Shown here: piece by piece, positions 24,482-35,341 of the stretch
Layout of the letters: every line of letters begins with the position of its first letter
Position numbering within the stretch: the first letter of the stretch is position 1
Origin: Sarcomyxa edulis
Taxonomy: Eukaryota > Basidiomycota > Agaricomycetes > Agaricales > Mycenaceae
Assembly: GCA_009761415.1 (NCBI GenBank)
Contig: QUOL01000006.1
Location: 1-64,000, forward strand
Direction: 5' to 3'
Length of the DNA: 64,000 bases
The notes under the pieces: generated by a model
The model's database searches: none
What the model saw: only the letters and a program-made list of their open reading frames with translations
What the model was told of the DNA's origin: nothing
Program-made: the position numbers and the translations under genes

Positions 24482-26019
24482 ATCCCAAATCCCAAGACCC
24501 ACTTCCAAGAAATTCTCGTTGCATTTGGCATTATCGATCGGTCGAGTACTAAGTTACAGTAAGCCTTTCTTTTTTTCTTCCATCAAATGGTTCGTTGAGA
24601 TTCTTCGCAAGATTTTCTTGCCTTCGTGCCTGCCCTCTGAGGAAGGAGTGAGGCCTAGGAGTCTCGACATCTGACGCTAAAACCGTGTCCTTGTCCTTGG
24701 GCGGACAGGAGTACCCCACTCAACCCTCCTCTGACTATATCTCCACGTCGTTATCGTGTTTCTTGTACAGCTCTCCGTCTACATGTTTTTTGTGTCAATT
24801 CATCAATCAATGGCTTCGCTCGCGTTATCGCATGTCTATCAGTCCAGTCCATTCTCGTCTCCCGTCTCCTCGACTTGATCTGGTCGATCTGGTCGATGCT
24901 GTAGTCTGCAAGCTCACCGCAAAATTTGGATGCTGGATCCACACGTTCAATGGCAGTGGCACTGGTGGTGTTGCGAGCGATTCTGAAAGACATGTAGAAT
25001 TTGATTCTTGTTCTTGTTCTTGTTCTTGTTCTTGTTCCGACTCCGACTCGGCCACAACACCGCTAGCTTTCAAAAGGGGAGACACACCATTTCAACGTGC
25101 GCAAATCGGAATTCGGGACCTTTTGGCATGATTTCTATCCCTCTGTATTCTATATCCACAGACAATATGAATCACAGAGTGACCGAAAGTCTACGACAAC
25201 GTTCGAATTGGGTTCGCCTTGGTCAGATATGCGGTCACCTCTGCGGTCTATCCATCGAATCTCGAACAAGTTCATTCTTAGATCACTATGGATGGACAAC
25301 GAGCTAAGAAGTTCCTATCACAATTGAAGATATGGCACAACATGAAGTGAGTTGTTCTTTCTTTTCTTCTGCCGAATATTTTGTTGACACTAAGCTTGAT
25401 CGCCGTGCGTTCGAGGCAGGAGTCGCGGCAGCGGTAAGATGTTGTCTATGGGCCGACAGAGAACTCCGTCCAAGTCTTCTCTACGCGTATACATGTCGTG
25501 GTTCCTGTACAGCTTGTAGTTGGCTTGTCTTCAGGCTAGTCAGTTCGCCATCTATCACCTATTAAAGAGTTCGCCCTATCGCAGACCAACCTCTCTTCTT
25601 CTCTTATTTCCTCTCTTCCTCCTCTCCTTGAGTTTATGTGACCGATGCTGTAGTCTGCAAATGCCAATGATAAACAGATCTGCTTAGCCCACGCGTTCAG
25701 TGGCAGTGTGGATGTGACTGTGATTGCGAGCGACTGTGACCGACGTGTCGCAATCTGAACTTGTTCCTGACTTTGACGTACCTACTCCCTACCACTGAGC
25801 CTCTTGAACGGGCCTTCGACGATCGACACAGAGACACGCATTTTTAACGCGTCAAAAATTTTTCATTCCATCGTGACGATCTTCAAATTCGATACCTCAA
25901 AGTTAACAACAGCCATCAAACAGCCACTGTAAGTTGCAACAGTTGTGTAACAGTGCACTCAGTCGACACTCTATGCCGCTAATACTCAACGCCGTACTGC
26001 CTTAGATACGCTACCCGCC
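24482..26019. other. Intergenic with a degenerate direct repeat and a microsatellite
   Basis: Two related segments lie at about 24891-24993 and 25640-25746, both containing GATGCTGTAGTCTGCAA and, further on, TTCAGTGGCAGTG-like and TTGCGAGCGA words. They are about 748 bases apart. A TTCTTG microsatellite sits at about 25006-25037. Near 25175-25215 the DNA resembles the second-last exon of the preceding MYND gene (CGAAGTTCTATGATGACGTT against CGAAAGTCTACGACAACGTT). No intact gene is seen. Confidence 0.5.
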
Positions 26020-27684
26020 ATGCACCGATGTCTCCAGATCCCTGAAATCATTGCTATGATTGTATCGTGGCTAACGCAGTGCGAACCTGACCTCTTGGCC
26101 TTGGCCTTGACGTGCCACACATTCCTCGAGCCGTGCCTTGACGAACTATGGTCCAAGGCAGAATTCAAGGATCTTTTGCGGTGCTTCCCTTCCTCTGTGC
26201 TCAACTCCATCGAAGCGAAGGGTGTAGACCGCAAATCTCTCATGGCAAGTTAATCGACATGGTTTGCTGTATGCGTTCTCACGTACCTGTGGTCATTATA
26301 GCGGTTCAAGGAAGTACCGCGGCGAAAACATTGGGATAGATTTCTTTTTTACGCTCGTCGTTTGAAGGAATTGGATTTTTCTGACTCCGATAGGCTCGTT
26401 ACACCTTCTACCATCGAGGAAGGCTCCGTCTTTCTAGTTCTTGGTTTTCACCGTCCCGTAACCACCATCTTTCCCAACCTCCGACAACTAGCGTGTGGAA
26501 GCATCGAAATGATGAACCACATTCCTATCTTCCTTGGACCAAAACTTGAATGCCTCTTGTGGTACAGTGACAGTACTATCTCGTTTTCTCAGAAGATGGT
26601 TGGTCAACTGTTCACCTCCCTAACGGATATATCTCCCTCGATCCGAATCGTCCTTATCGATATCGACGCCGCTGTAATCAGAGACTCAACCATCGACTAC
26701 ACATTCTCCGATATGGTATCGTCACTTGCCTCCCTCCAAATCGTCAAAACTCCGATACTCCCTCTCTCTGAGATATCATTGTTTTGCCTATCGCAATCTA
26801 CCAGTCTCGAGACGTTGAGTTCGCGAATTGACTTTGATCCTGGCCTCCTGCACATTCCTCCGGGGTTCTCTTCCCTTCGTCTGTTCATCATGATCATGGG
26901 CTCTCTCACATGTGCCCCCTCTCTATTGAAGCTCATCACATCAGCTCAGCTCCACCATGTGACCATTGCTCTCGATACTTTACCCTCAGAACGTCTTCTG
27001 CACGAATCATTTAGAGTACTAATGCCCAAGATATCATTGACGACGATTTTCTTTACAGAATCATCTGCCTGGCATGAACGCCCACACCCTTCATTCCCCC
27101 AATCAGATTCCTACACCATCACAAGCGACACGTTACGCCCTCTCCTTTCTCTAAAGAACCTCGAAAAAGTACACATTCGCCTACCCTGTCTATACGACGT
27201 CGACGACGCTATCATCCGGGAAATGGCATTATCGTGGCCCAATCTCAATGAACTCTCAATCCTCCCCGTTGAACGTAACAATCCCAATCCTACCAATAGA
27301 AACCTCAGAGTAACCGCTTCGGGACTAATTCCACTCGTCAATCATTGCCACGACCTCAAGAGACTCTCGATCTCCTTCGATGTTAACGAGATAAGCGTAC
27401 TTGGCGAACCGAAAATCCCTGGACGTTCTCTATTGCTACAAACTCTCAACGTCGGAGCATCTCGTATCCGACCATCCTCACAACACGAAGTTGCCGCGTA
27501 TCTGTCCGGATTGTTCACTCTTCCGCGCATCACTGCATGGCAGGGTGTCATGAACGACCGTCTGCAGAGGGAGAGATATACGGTATGGGAGGAGGTGAAG
27601 CGACTGATCCCTTATTTTGTGGGTGTAAGAATGGAGGAACGAAAGGAGGCAGCAGATTCCTTGCAGATGACCGTCGACTCTTGA
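26020..27684 (+). CDS. F-box protein with leucine-rich-like C-terminal region
   Basis: This 535-residue protein has two exons, 26020-26244 and 26302-27684. The N-terminus (MHRCLQIPEIIAMIVSWL, then LALALTCHTFLEPCLDELW) is a basidiomycete-type F-box, which would recruit Skp1 to form an SCF ubiquitin ligase. The rest has irregular Leu/Ile-rich segments (SLASLQIVKTPILPLSEIS, LSLKNLEKVHIRLPCL, HDLKRLSISF) like the LRR-type substrate-binding parts of this large family. The intron is GC-AG (donor GCAAGT). A GT at the next base would put the following exon out of frame, and the paralogue at 29500 uses GT at the same site. Its substrate is unknown. Confidence 0.85.
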
Positions 27685-29499
27685 AGGACTCGGATAGCGG
27701 TTTTAGGACAATGATTTGGGCCGTCCTGAATACATATCACGTTCAAGTTGTTATGTGTTCGATCTGATTTCTCTTGTGTTTGAGCACAGGTATGCTTGTT
27801 GGACGCTAGAGTTTAACTACTTACTCGTACAACAAGAATCCCAACGACGTTAAGAATGGACAGAACAGGTTAATACCAAGTAAGCACCCTGCAATAAATT
27901 CACTCCGTCAATCATAAACCGTCAACTTCGTAAGTGGCAGAGTCAAGGACAGTGGCCGTATCGGTGGAAATGGATTAATTCTTGACAAGATCGGCGCGCT
28001 GTAAGCTTAGTCTGCTTTCTGACGCGAGGGGCTTATCGACATGTCGATTTCAATCGGAGCCTGAACCTGCTAAATTCAATAGGATTCTTCTGATGTCTCT
28101 AAAATTTCTTGATTATCGGACTTTGAATCTTTGTAAACGATGCAAATTTTCCGTCGCTTTTGTGTCCATTCTCTATGGCCATGCATCCTACGAGCTCTCT
28201 TCGTCTTTAATACACTTGACATATCTTATCGTTGCCTGTCAGGACTCTCTGTTCCATCGAAAGAGGAACCCTCGCCGCCGACAAGCAAAAGTTTTGTGAC
28301 GCTGCGACGCCGACATATATACCCGGAAAGTGTACATCCCACCTCGGTATTGCGGATCCAAAGCACTCGTTACTGCCATAGTACTCCTACGGTCCACTAG
28401 AGTGGTAAGAGCTCCGAGATGGAACACACTTGGTTGCGATTCAATCAAATGCCGATTGAAAGCTGACGGGCCCGAGTATGGTGTACTGTTTTGGTACGTC
28501 GTACTAGCTTTCTACCTGAATTTTCTCTGAGTACCCATGATCATATCATGCAGTTTCCTCTCCTCAGCCTCCGAGTGCAAGAGAACCATTCGCTTCATGC
28601 TATGCGCCCTCTCGCGCCCAAAGGAATCAAAATACTCTTCGAGTGCAGGTATGTATATCTCTAAATCTAAAGCTGGTGGCTCTCAGGGTCAATCGTAACC
28701 ACGATAACATCAAGCTGTCCCCGGGCTCGATGCAATGCCTATATGCAATATCATTGGCAAGGTAATCGCTCTGGCAGTGTATATATATTGTTGTACCCAC
28801 ACCTGCCTTCCTTCTTGTCATGCAACACCTTGTCATGTAACACATAAATGAAATCCTCATGTTTAATTGCCTTCAGATGGTGTCTGTATTCTCCAAAGGT
28901 CGGTAAGCACTTGAGGAAGTCAATCTACTGCTCTAACATGAATTTATTGACTGTTTTGTGTGATTCTGAACACCTCTCAATACAAGAAAAGATGATATCT
29001 CCTCCAAAACGTAAAATCTATTCCCAATAGCACAAAATATCGAGATGGACACGCGAATACCCGCCCGAAGACGCGCGTTGACGTCCGTGGACGCGTCGGA
29101 AAATACTCTCAGCACATGATATCCCGGGCTGCCGAGCGGAGGTTGAAATCGACATATCAGTAAGCATGGCCAAGAAAAAGCAGACGTCAAACAAGGATAT
29201 CCCGAGGCACGAGTGTTCAAGGAATTGTTTACTCTGCCTTAGGGAGACTATGTAAGCTTGCTCCGCTGCAAGTGGCTGCAAGCTTTGAGTTGAAGGTTTT
29301 GCTAGCGTCTATCATTCCAAGGTAAGACTGTAGACCTGGCCTCGCAGAATGCACTCTGACCACAACTTCATATCGCAGACGTCTTTTCGACAGCCTGTAA
29401 ATTTTCCCATTGTCAAATTTGTGATATATACCTCGACTGAATAAGTGATTATGATGTCTTTGGCTTGTATTGTAAAATATTGACCCCACCTCTACAGTC
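27685..29499. other. Intergenic, no convincing gene
   Basis: Short frames occur on both strands but none has a recognisable domain or joins into a longer product. The stretch near 29040-29110 is rich in ACGCG words. This gap separates the full-length F-box gene from its miniature relative. Confidence 0.4.
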
Positions 29500-29939
29500 A
29501 TGCATCGATGCCTTCAGATCCCCGAAGTTGCTGCCATGATGATATCATGTCTAAACGATCATCATCCAGCCCTCCTTGCGTTTGCATGCAAGGAGTTCCT
29601 CGACCCTTCTATGGACGTGCTCTGGTCTGCTCAAGATTCGTTACAACCTCTTATGTTATGCTTCCCATCCGCTGTAGTGACTCTTGAAAAGTTGAACTCG
29701 GGGAGCTCTATCACGGTCAGTTTGTTATCCTCGTTTCTTGAGCCGTTGCTAACACTTCTTGGTCATTCAAGCGGTTCAAAAGAGCACCCACGCGCCGGGT
29801 TGCCTATATGATCAGCTTGTTCACAAAGCCAATCATCATAGCATTCAGCGGAGAAGAGGAAGAAAGGTATCGAATATGGGAAGAAGTGGCTCGAAAGGTG
29901 ACGTCTTCCGGAGAAGATGCACAGGGAGGTAAGCAATGA
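29500..29939 (+). CDS. Miniature F-box protein (in-frame internal deletion)
   Basis: Two exons, 29500-29715 and 29772-29939, encode 127 residues. Exon 1 is clearly paralogous to exon 1 of the gene at 26020 (MHRCLQIPEVAAMMISCL, CKEFLDPSMDVLW). Exon 2 opens like its paralogue (RFKRAPTR against RFKEVPRR), then jumps directly to a segment matching that gene's C-terminal end (RVAYMISLFTKP and ERYRIWEEV against EVAAYLSGLFTLP and ERYTVWEEV). About 400 residues are missing, yet the frame is open to a stop. The product would keep the F-box and lose nearly all of the substrate-binding region. It may be a dying gene or a competitor for Skp1. The intron here is GT-AG. Confidence 0.7.
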
Positions 29940-30147
29940 TAATCGTGTGAGTTGCCCAACATTGACCAAGACCTTCATCCAGATACCACTCTACAGAGTT
30001 GAATAGCGGTCTAAATCACTATCGCTGCTTGCGAATTGAATCATCCAATTGTACAGGTAGCTCATACGTAGACCACGGTGCTTGGGCTAGGTGGCTACAG
30101 TCGCTGCATTTTCGGGCCGTGGCGGTAGAATGACGAAAAGGGTCACG
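29940..30147. other. Intergenic upstream of F-box copy A
   Basis: A short spacer between the miniature F-box gene and the promoter of copy A. I see no gene in it. Confidence 0.4.
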
Positions 30148-30165
30148 GTCACGCGGTCACGGTGG
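30148..30165 (+). promoter_or_regulatory. Class-1 upstream element of F-box copy A
   Basis: GTCACGCGGTCACGGTGG lies 134 bases before the ATG of copy A. The identical 18 bases occur, on the other strand, 136 bases before the ATG of copy E at 56133-56150. The extra GGTCACG directly upstream makes a short direct repeat. Same sequence at the same distance in two dispersed copies suggests a retained binding site, or a recent common origin. Confidence 0.55.
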
Positions 30166-30299
30166 GACGGATGCACCTGTGGTTCTCACACCTCTCAATC
30201 TTCCGCCCAGATGATTTCAGAAACACCTCATAAACTTTCACCTTCCTCAAACCTCATATACATACTTGAAACCTCATACTTGCCTTGTATCTATTCGCG

Positions 30300-32620
30300 A
30301 TGGCTAAAAAGCTCGTTGATCTCGCAGAATACCTACTGATTCTTATCTTACACAACCTCAACATCGCGAACATTCTCGCTGTTCGACAGGTAAGATTCTT
30401 TCTCTTTCTGTCTGCAAGAAATGAGCCTTACCTCTATTGAACTCACTTCTATTCTGTCTGCAACTTAGACGTGTCATACACTCTACGATGCGAGTAGTGC
30501 GAAGCTGCTTTGGGTGTACGTGTTCCGCGATCTGTTAAATCGAAAGCTCAGTGTCTTGCCACCGAGCATCCAATCTCTCGATTCTTTAGACAACACTGAG
30601 ACGGAAGCGTTTGTCCGTCGATCAGCCAGACTTGGCGAACTATTACACAACTCAAATTATATCTCTCCACGGCGTTCCATTCCTCTGAACATAGCCCAAC
30701 CTGTACAGTGGTTGCGATTGATCTCCGGGCGATGGCTTCTCGTGGCGTCTTCTGACCATTCTGTCAGCAGGCTCAGCTGCTGGGACATCTCTCTCGTAAC
30801 TCGCGGTCTCCTTGAACCCGTGGCTGAGTGTTTTTTACCTGGTGTATCGAAGACTGGACGTGTAGAAATCCAAGATGGAATAGGTATAGTTGTCGCTCTG
30901 GCAGTTGGCCCCAGTCGGTGTGTCCTGTTTCAACTCTCAGTTTCTCTTCTTTCTAAAAGGTTTTCGTAGATCTTCACATGTACAAATCCTGTCTCTATGT
31001 CTGCTCGATGGCGAACCTCGCTTCACCGAATTAGCCAAGTTGGTCGGATTTTCTCATGTATCCCTCCTTCGTGGTCAATACGTCGCTTGTGGGCTCCGAG
31101 ACGACGTCAGCACTCCACATCTCGTGAATTGGCACACGCAGAAGATCCATCCTTTGGCTAAAGGACCAGACTACATAGTGAGTGCCCGTCCTCGTCGATC
31201 TTCATGTATTATAGGCCGACGCCTAAATATCTCAGGGTGGACTCATCGATATCGATGTGTTGGATGATTTTGTATTTGTTACTAGACTCAGCGACATTGA
31301 GATTTTCTCCCTACCGGAAGGCGACTCGACGCCTCACCTTCTACAGACCGTCGTGCTCCCAGAGGGCATACAAGAAGTGTGCTTTGTTCCGGACCCATGC
31401 ACAGCGGGAGGGCTAAGACAACTCACTGCACACTTTATAGCAATGACAGTATTCGGCATTTCTTTCTTCAGGCTCTCCCGCGACCCCATCGACCACCTCT
31501 TTCACCTCCATCTTACCGACAAATGTGATCTCAATCATCCCAAAGACTTCCCTTGGTCCAAACTACGCGTCGGCGGTACTGGACGCTGTATCATGTGGCT
31601 CAATCACACCGACGATGACACAGTTCCAGGTCCAAAATTGACATATGGGGTATTGGAGTCCAAGCCAATCAAAGGAAAAACCAGCACTCCCCCAGATGTA
31701 AAAAGCATGGTCTTGGCTCGCAAAGCTTCATGCGATATCAGGAGTACTAATACAGCAGCGATCTGGGCGTACCCCCACTTTGATATGGACGACACACTAG
31801 GCTTTATCGTCATGGGAAACGTCTTTGGAGAGTTGTGTATTTATGATGTAGTGGGTACGCCGTCTGCAAAGCTGTGGCCGAAGTCGAGTGTTGTCTTGCA
31901 AGAGGCTCCGCGTCCCTCTCGTAAGCTTGCGTCTCTGGTAAGTCATCCGCCCTATTTCATAATAGCTTCATAGGTCCTGAATATACACCGCAGAAACCAA
32001 TGAGTTTAGGACTACCACCTCTCCTCCCTAGACCGCCTCACTATGACTCCGACGCGGGATCAGACGCCCCACCTGCCTTCGATTACTGGGTCCTCCCGGA
32101 TCTGTCTGACTCAGGCGAGTTACCGGACGGTTGGAGTACAGACTGGAAGTCTTTCCGTGACTCCAGTCAGTGGCAGGGATTCCCAGGCGACCGTTCGTGG
32201 TACTTGGAACATTACTACGGTTTCCTCGGTGACGCAAGACCTCTCGCATTCCACAGAGAGGCAGTTGTATTCAAGGCCGGAGGCCTTTACTTGTTTATGT
32301 GGATCTTCACCGAGGCCGATGACGCGCTTCTTGTATTCGACCCTCAAACGACACTCGCAGAGATGAGGGAAAATCTTGACAAGGTGTCGCATAACGATCC
32401 TAGGATCAACTGGAGACGCGTGGAACGGGTGAGACATGCAGGCTTTCATCAAACCAATGCATACGCTAGTGTATGGCGGTATGAGAACCGCTGTTTCGGA
32501 AGAAATCGCTGGGTTGAGCTGAAGGCGAGAGGCGGCTTTCCTCACGAATCGCTCCAAATAATGCTTCCTTCCAGACGGCCGCCCCCGGCTGTAGTAATTA
32601 ATGTTGACAAAGCCAAATGA
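30300..32620 (+). CDS. F-box protein, array copy A
   Basis: The first of six paralogues. Exons 30300-30389, 30469-30917, 30970-31177, 31236-31937 and 31994-32620 encode 691 residues. The F-box spans exon 1 and the start of exon 2 (LVDLAEYLLILILHNL, then TCHTLYD...LLWVYVFRDL). Repeated beta-strand-like stretches follow (VQWLRLISGRWLLVASSDHS, VSLLRGQYVACGL, DDFVFVTRLSDIEIF, TGRCIMWLNH, LGFIVMGNVFGELCIYDV), which look like a degenerate propeller. The last exon holds a highly conserved block (STDWKSFRDSSQWQGFPGDR, then LEHYYGFLGDARPLAFH). The expected role is an SCF ligase substrate receptor; the target is unknown. Its N-terminus (MAKKLVDLAEYLL) and promoter match copy E, unlike the neighbours B-D. 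Confidence 0.88.
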
Positions 32621-32728
32621 TACATCAAATAATACTACTTTGCGAATATTCCAACCTCTTTAGCATGATCACCCCCCGGAGGTGAGTACTGAGAGTCGAC
32701 CCAGAGACGCCGGATTCGGGATCTCTGC

Positions 32729-32742
32729 CCGGCATCCGCCGG
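32729..32742 (+). promoter_or_regulatory. Class-2 upstream palindrome of copy B
   Basis: CCGGCATCCGCCGG lies 102 bases before the ATG of copy B. It is a slightly imperfect version of the palindrome CCGGCATTTGCCGG found before copy C, and is followed by a CTTCCCTC/GTCCC-like word as in the other class-2 copies. Confidence 0.45.
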
Positions 32743-32844
32743 CTTCCCTCACTTTTTCCAAAACTTATCCAAGAATTCTTTCAATCTATTCAGCTCCGTT
32801 CGACGTTTGCCTTGAATTGCAGAGTTGTCATCGTAAGGTGCGGT

Positions 32845-35100
32845 ATGCGTTCTGTAACGGCCGAAAGACTGACTGCTCTTCCTGAATATCTACTGGTTCT
32901 GATCTTGCATCACCTTGACATTGCGAGCATCCTCGCTACTCGACAGGTAAGATCCTTTCTTTTCGTTTACATATTGAAACCAACTCTTATGCAAAATATA
33001 GACGTGCCATATACTCCACGACGCAACTTGTGCGAGATTTCTCTGGGTCTATGTGTTCCGTGATCTGTTGGATCGAAAGCTCGGTGTCTTGCCACCGTGC
33101 ATCCAATCTCTCGACTCTCTGGACAATGCTGAGACGGAGGCGCTTGTTCGTCGAGCAGATAAACTTGGAGGACTGCTACATGCCTCCGATTATATCTTTC
33201 CGCGACGTTCTACACCTCTTAACTTACCCCAACCCGTGCAGTGGCTTCGATTAATTACTGGACGATGGCTTATCGTGGCATCCTCAGACCATTCTGTCAG
33301 CAAGCTCAGTTGCTGGGACATCTCTCTCGTAACTCGCGGTCTTTTCGAACCCGTCACTGAATGTTTTCTATCTGGCGTATCGAAGACTGGACGTGTGGAA
33401 GTTCAAGATGGTATTGGTATAGTTATTGCTTTGGCAGTTGGCCCCAGTCGGTGTGTCCATTTTTCTACTTCTATCGGGTTTTTCTGTTGCTGACAGGCTG
33501 TAGATCTTCTCATGTACAAATATTGTCTCTATGTCTGCTCGATGGGGAACCTAGATTCACCGAAGTGGCAAAGTTGAATGGATTTTCCCATGTATCCCTT
33601 CTTCGCGGTCAGTACGTCGCCTGTGGGCTCCGAGACGATGTCAGCACTCCACATCTCGTGAATTGGCACACTCAGCAGATTTATCCGTTGGCTAAAGGGC
33701 CTGACTACATAGTGAGTGCCCCTTGTCGTTATCCTTCATGTATTCTAAATCGATGCCTAAAAATTCTAGGGTGGACTCATCAATATAGAGATTTCGGATA
33801 ATCTCATATTTGTCACTAGACTCAGCGACCTTGAGATCTTCTCTCTACCGGAGGGTGACTTGGCCCCTCGTCTTCTACAAACCGTTGTGCTCCCGGAGAG
33901 CATTCAAGAAGTGGCCTTTGTTCCGGACTCGGAAGGACGGACTTTGACTGGTGCAAACTTGATAGCAATGACGGAGTTCGGTATTTCCTTCTTCAGACTT
34001 TCTTGCGATCCCATCGATAACCTCTTTTCGCTCCATCTCACCAACAAACGCGATCTCAATCGACCTGGAGACTTTCCTTGGTCCAAGCTATGCGTAGGCG
34101 GCACTGGACGATGTATCATGTGGCTCAATTACACCGATGATGACGCGGTTAAATGTCTGAAACTAACATACGGCGTGTTGAATTCGAAATCAATCGAAGG
34201 AAAGGGCGAAAATCTCCTCGCTGCGAAGGATCTCGTTCTGGCTCGCAAGGTTTCTTGCGATATCAAAAGTACGAACACAGCAGCCCTCTGGGCGTATCCC
34301 CACTTTGATATGGATGATTCATTGGGATTCATCGTCGTTGGAAATGTCTTTGGAGAACTGTGTCTCTATGATGTAGCGGGTACACCGTCTGGGAGACTGT
34401 GGCCAAAATCGAGTGTCGGCCCACAACAGGCTCAGCGTCCCTGTCGTAGACTTGCGTCTCTAGTAAGTCTTCTACTCCATGCTATGGTGCGTCCACAGAT
34501 TCTGAACAGAAACCACAGAAACCACTAAGTTTGGGATTACCACCGCTCCTCCCTAGACCACCTCACATTGTATTCGACGAAGACTACGATGCTCCACCCG
34601 CTTGGGATTATTGGGTCCTTCCGGATCTGGCTCATTCAGAACAGTTGCCGGACGGATGGAGTACAGACTGGAAATCCTTCCGTGACTCTAGCCAATGGCA
34701 GGGATTCCCAGGCGATAGGTCGTGGTATTTGGAACATTATTACGGTTTTCTCGGCGACGCCAGACCTCTTGCATTCCACGAATACGCAGTTGCCTTCAAG
34801 GCTGGAGGCCTTTACTTTCTCATGTACATCTTCACCGAGGGCGACGATTCGCTTCTTGTATTCGACCCTCACACGACGCTTGCAGAGATGAGGGAAAATC
34901 TTGACAAGGTGTCGGACACCAATTCCGCGATCAACTGGAGACGCGTTGAGCGGGTGAGACACTCTGGTTTCCATCAAAGCAATGCATACATCGGTTTCTG
35001 GATGAATGAGAATGGCTGTCTCGAAAGAAATCGGTGGGCTGAGTTGAAGGCGAGGGGAGGTTTCCCTCACGAGACGCTGCAAACCATTCTCTCTCCATAG
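32845..35100 (+). CDS. F-box protein, array copy B
   Basis: Exons 32845-32946, 33002-33450, 33504-33711, 33770-34462 and 34519-35100 encode 677 residues with the family layout. The F-box is intact (LTALPEYLLVLILHHLDIAS, then TCHILHD). Exons 2 and 3 have the family lengths of 449 and 208 nt. Exon 4 is nine nt shorter than in A, C, D and F, and the C-terminus ends early, without the Pro-rich tail of A, C and D. Intron 1 has a normal GT donor, unlike C and D. It ends in a 3' flank (35100-35225) whose sequence recurs after copy D. Copies A-D share one orientation, consistent with tandem duplication. Confidence 0.87.
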
Positions 35101-35259
35101 TTGCCAACTTTGGATATTTCGTTCGTCCTCTAGCAATTGGTAGGATACTACTTCGTTGATATCACAGAGCAAATAATACGTACTGGTAGAATATGATTAT
35201 CACCACACAATGTCCGAATGAAGCCTGCGTGAATGAGCAAAAACGAGATAATCTTATCG

Positions 35260-35273
35260 CCGGCATTTGCCGG
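35260..35273 (+). promoter_or_regulatory. Class-2 upstream palindrome of copy C
   Basis: CCGGCATTTGCCGG is a perfect 6-base inverted repeat with a TT centre, 68 bases before the ATG of copy C. Related words precede B (32729), D (about 39471) and F (60931, other strand). Confidence 0.5.
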
Positions 35274-35341
35274 TGTCCCTTCGACGTCCACTTCCGGATC
35301 CTTTGAGATTGCTCCGAGAGTCTTGAATCCTGCAGTGCGGT

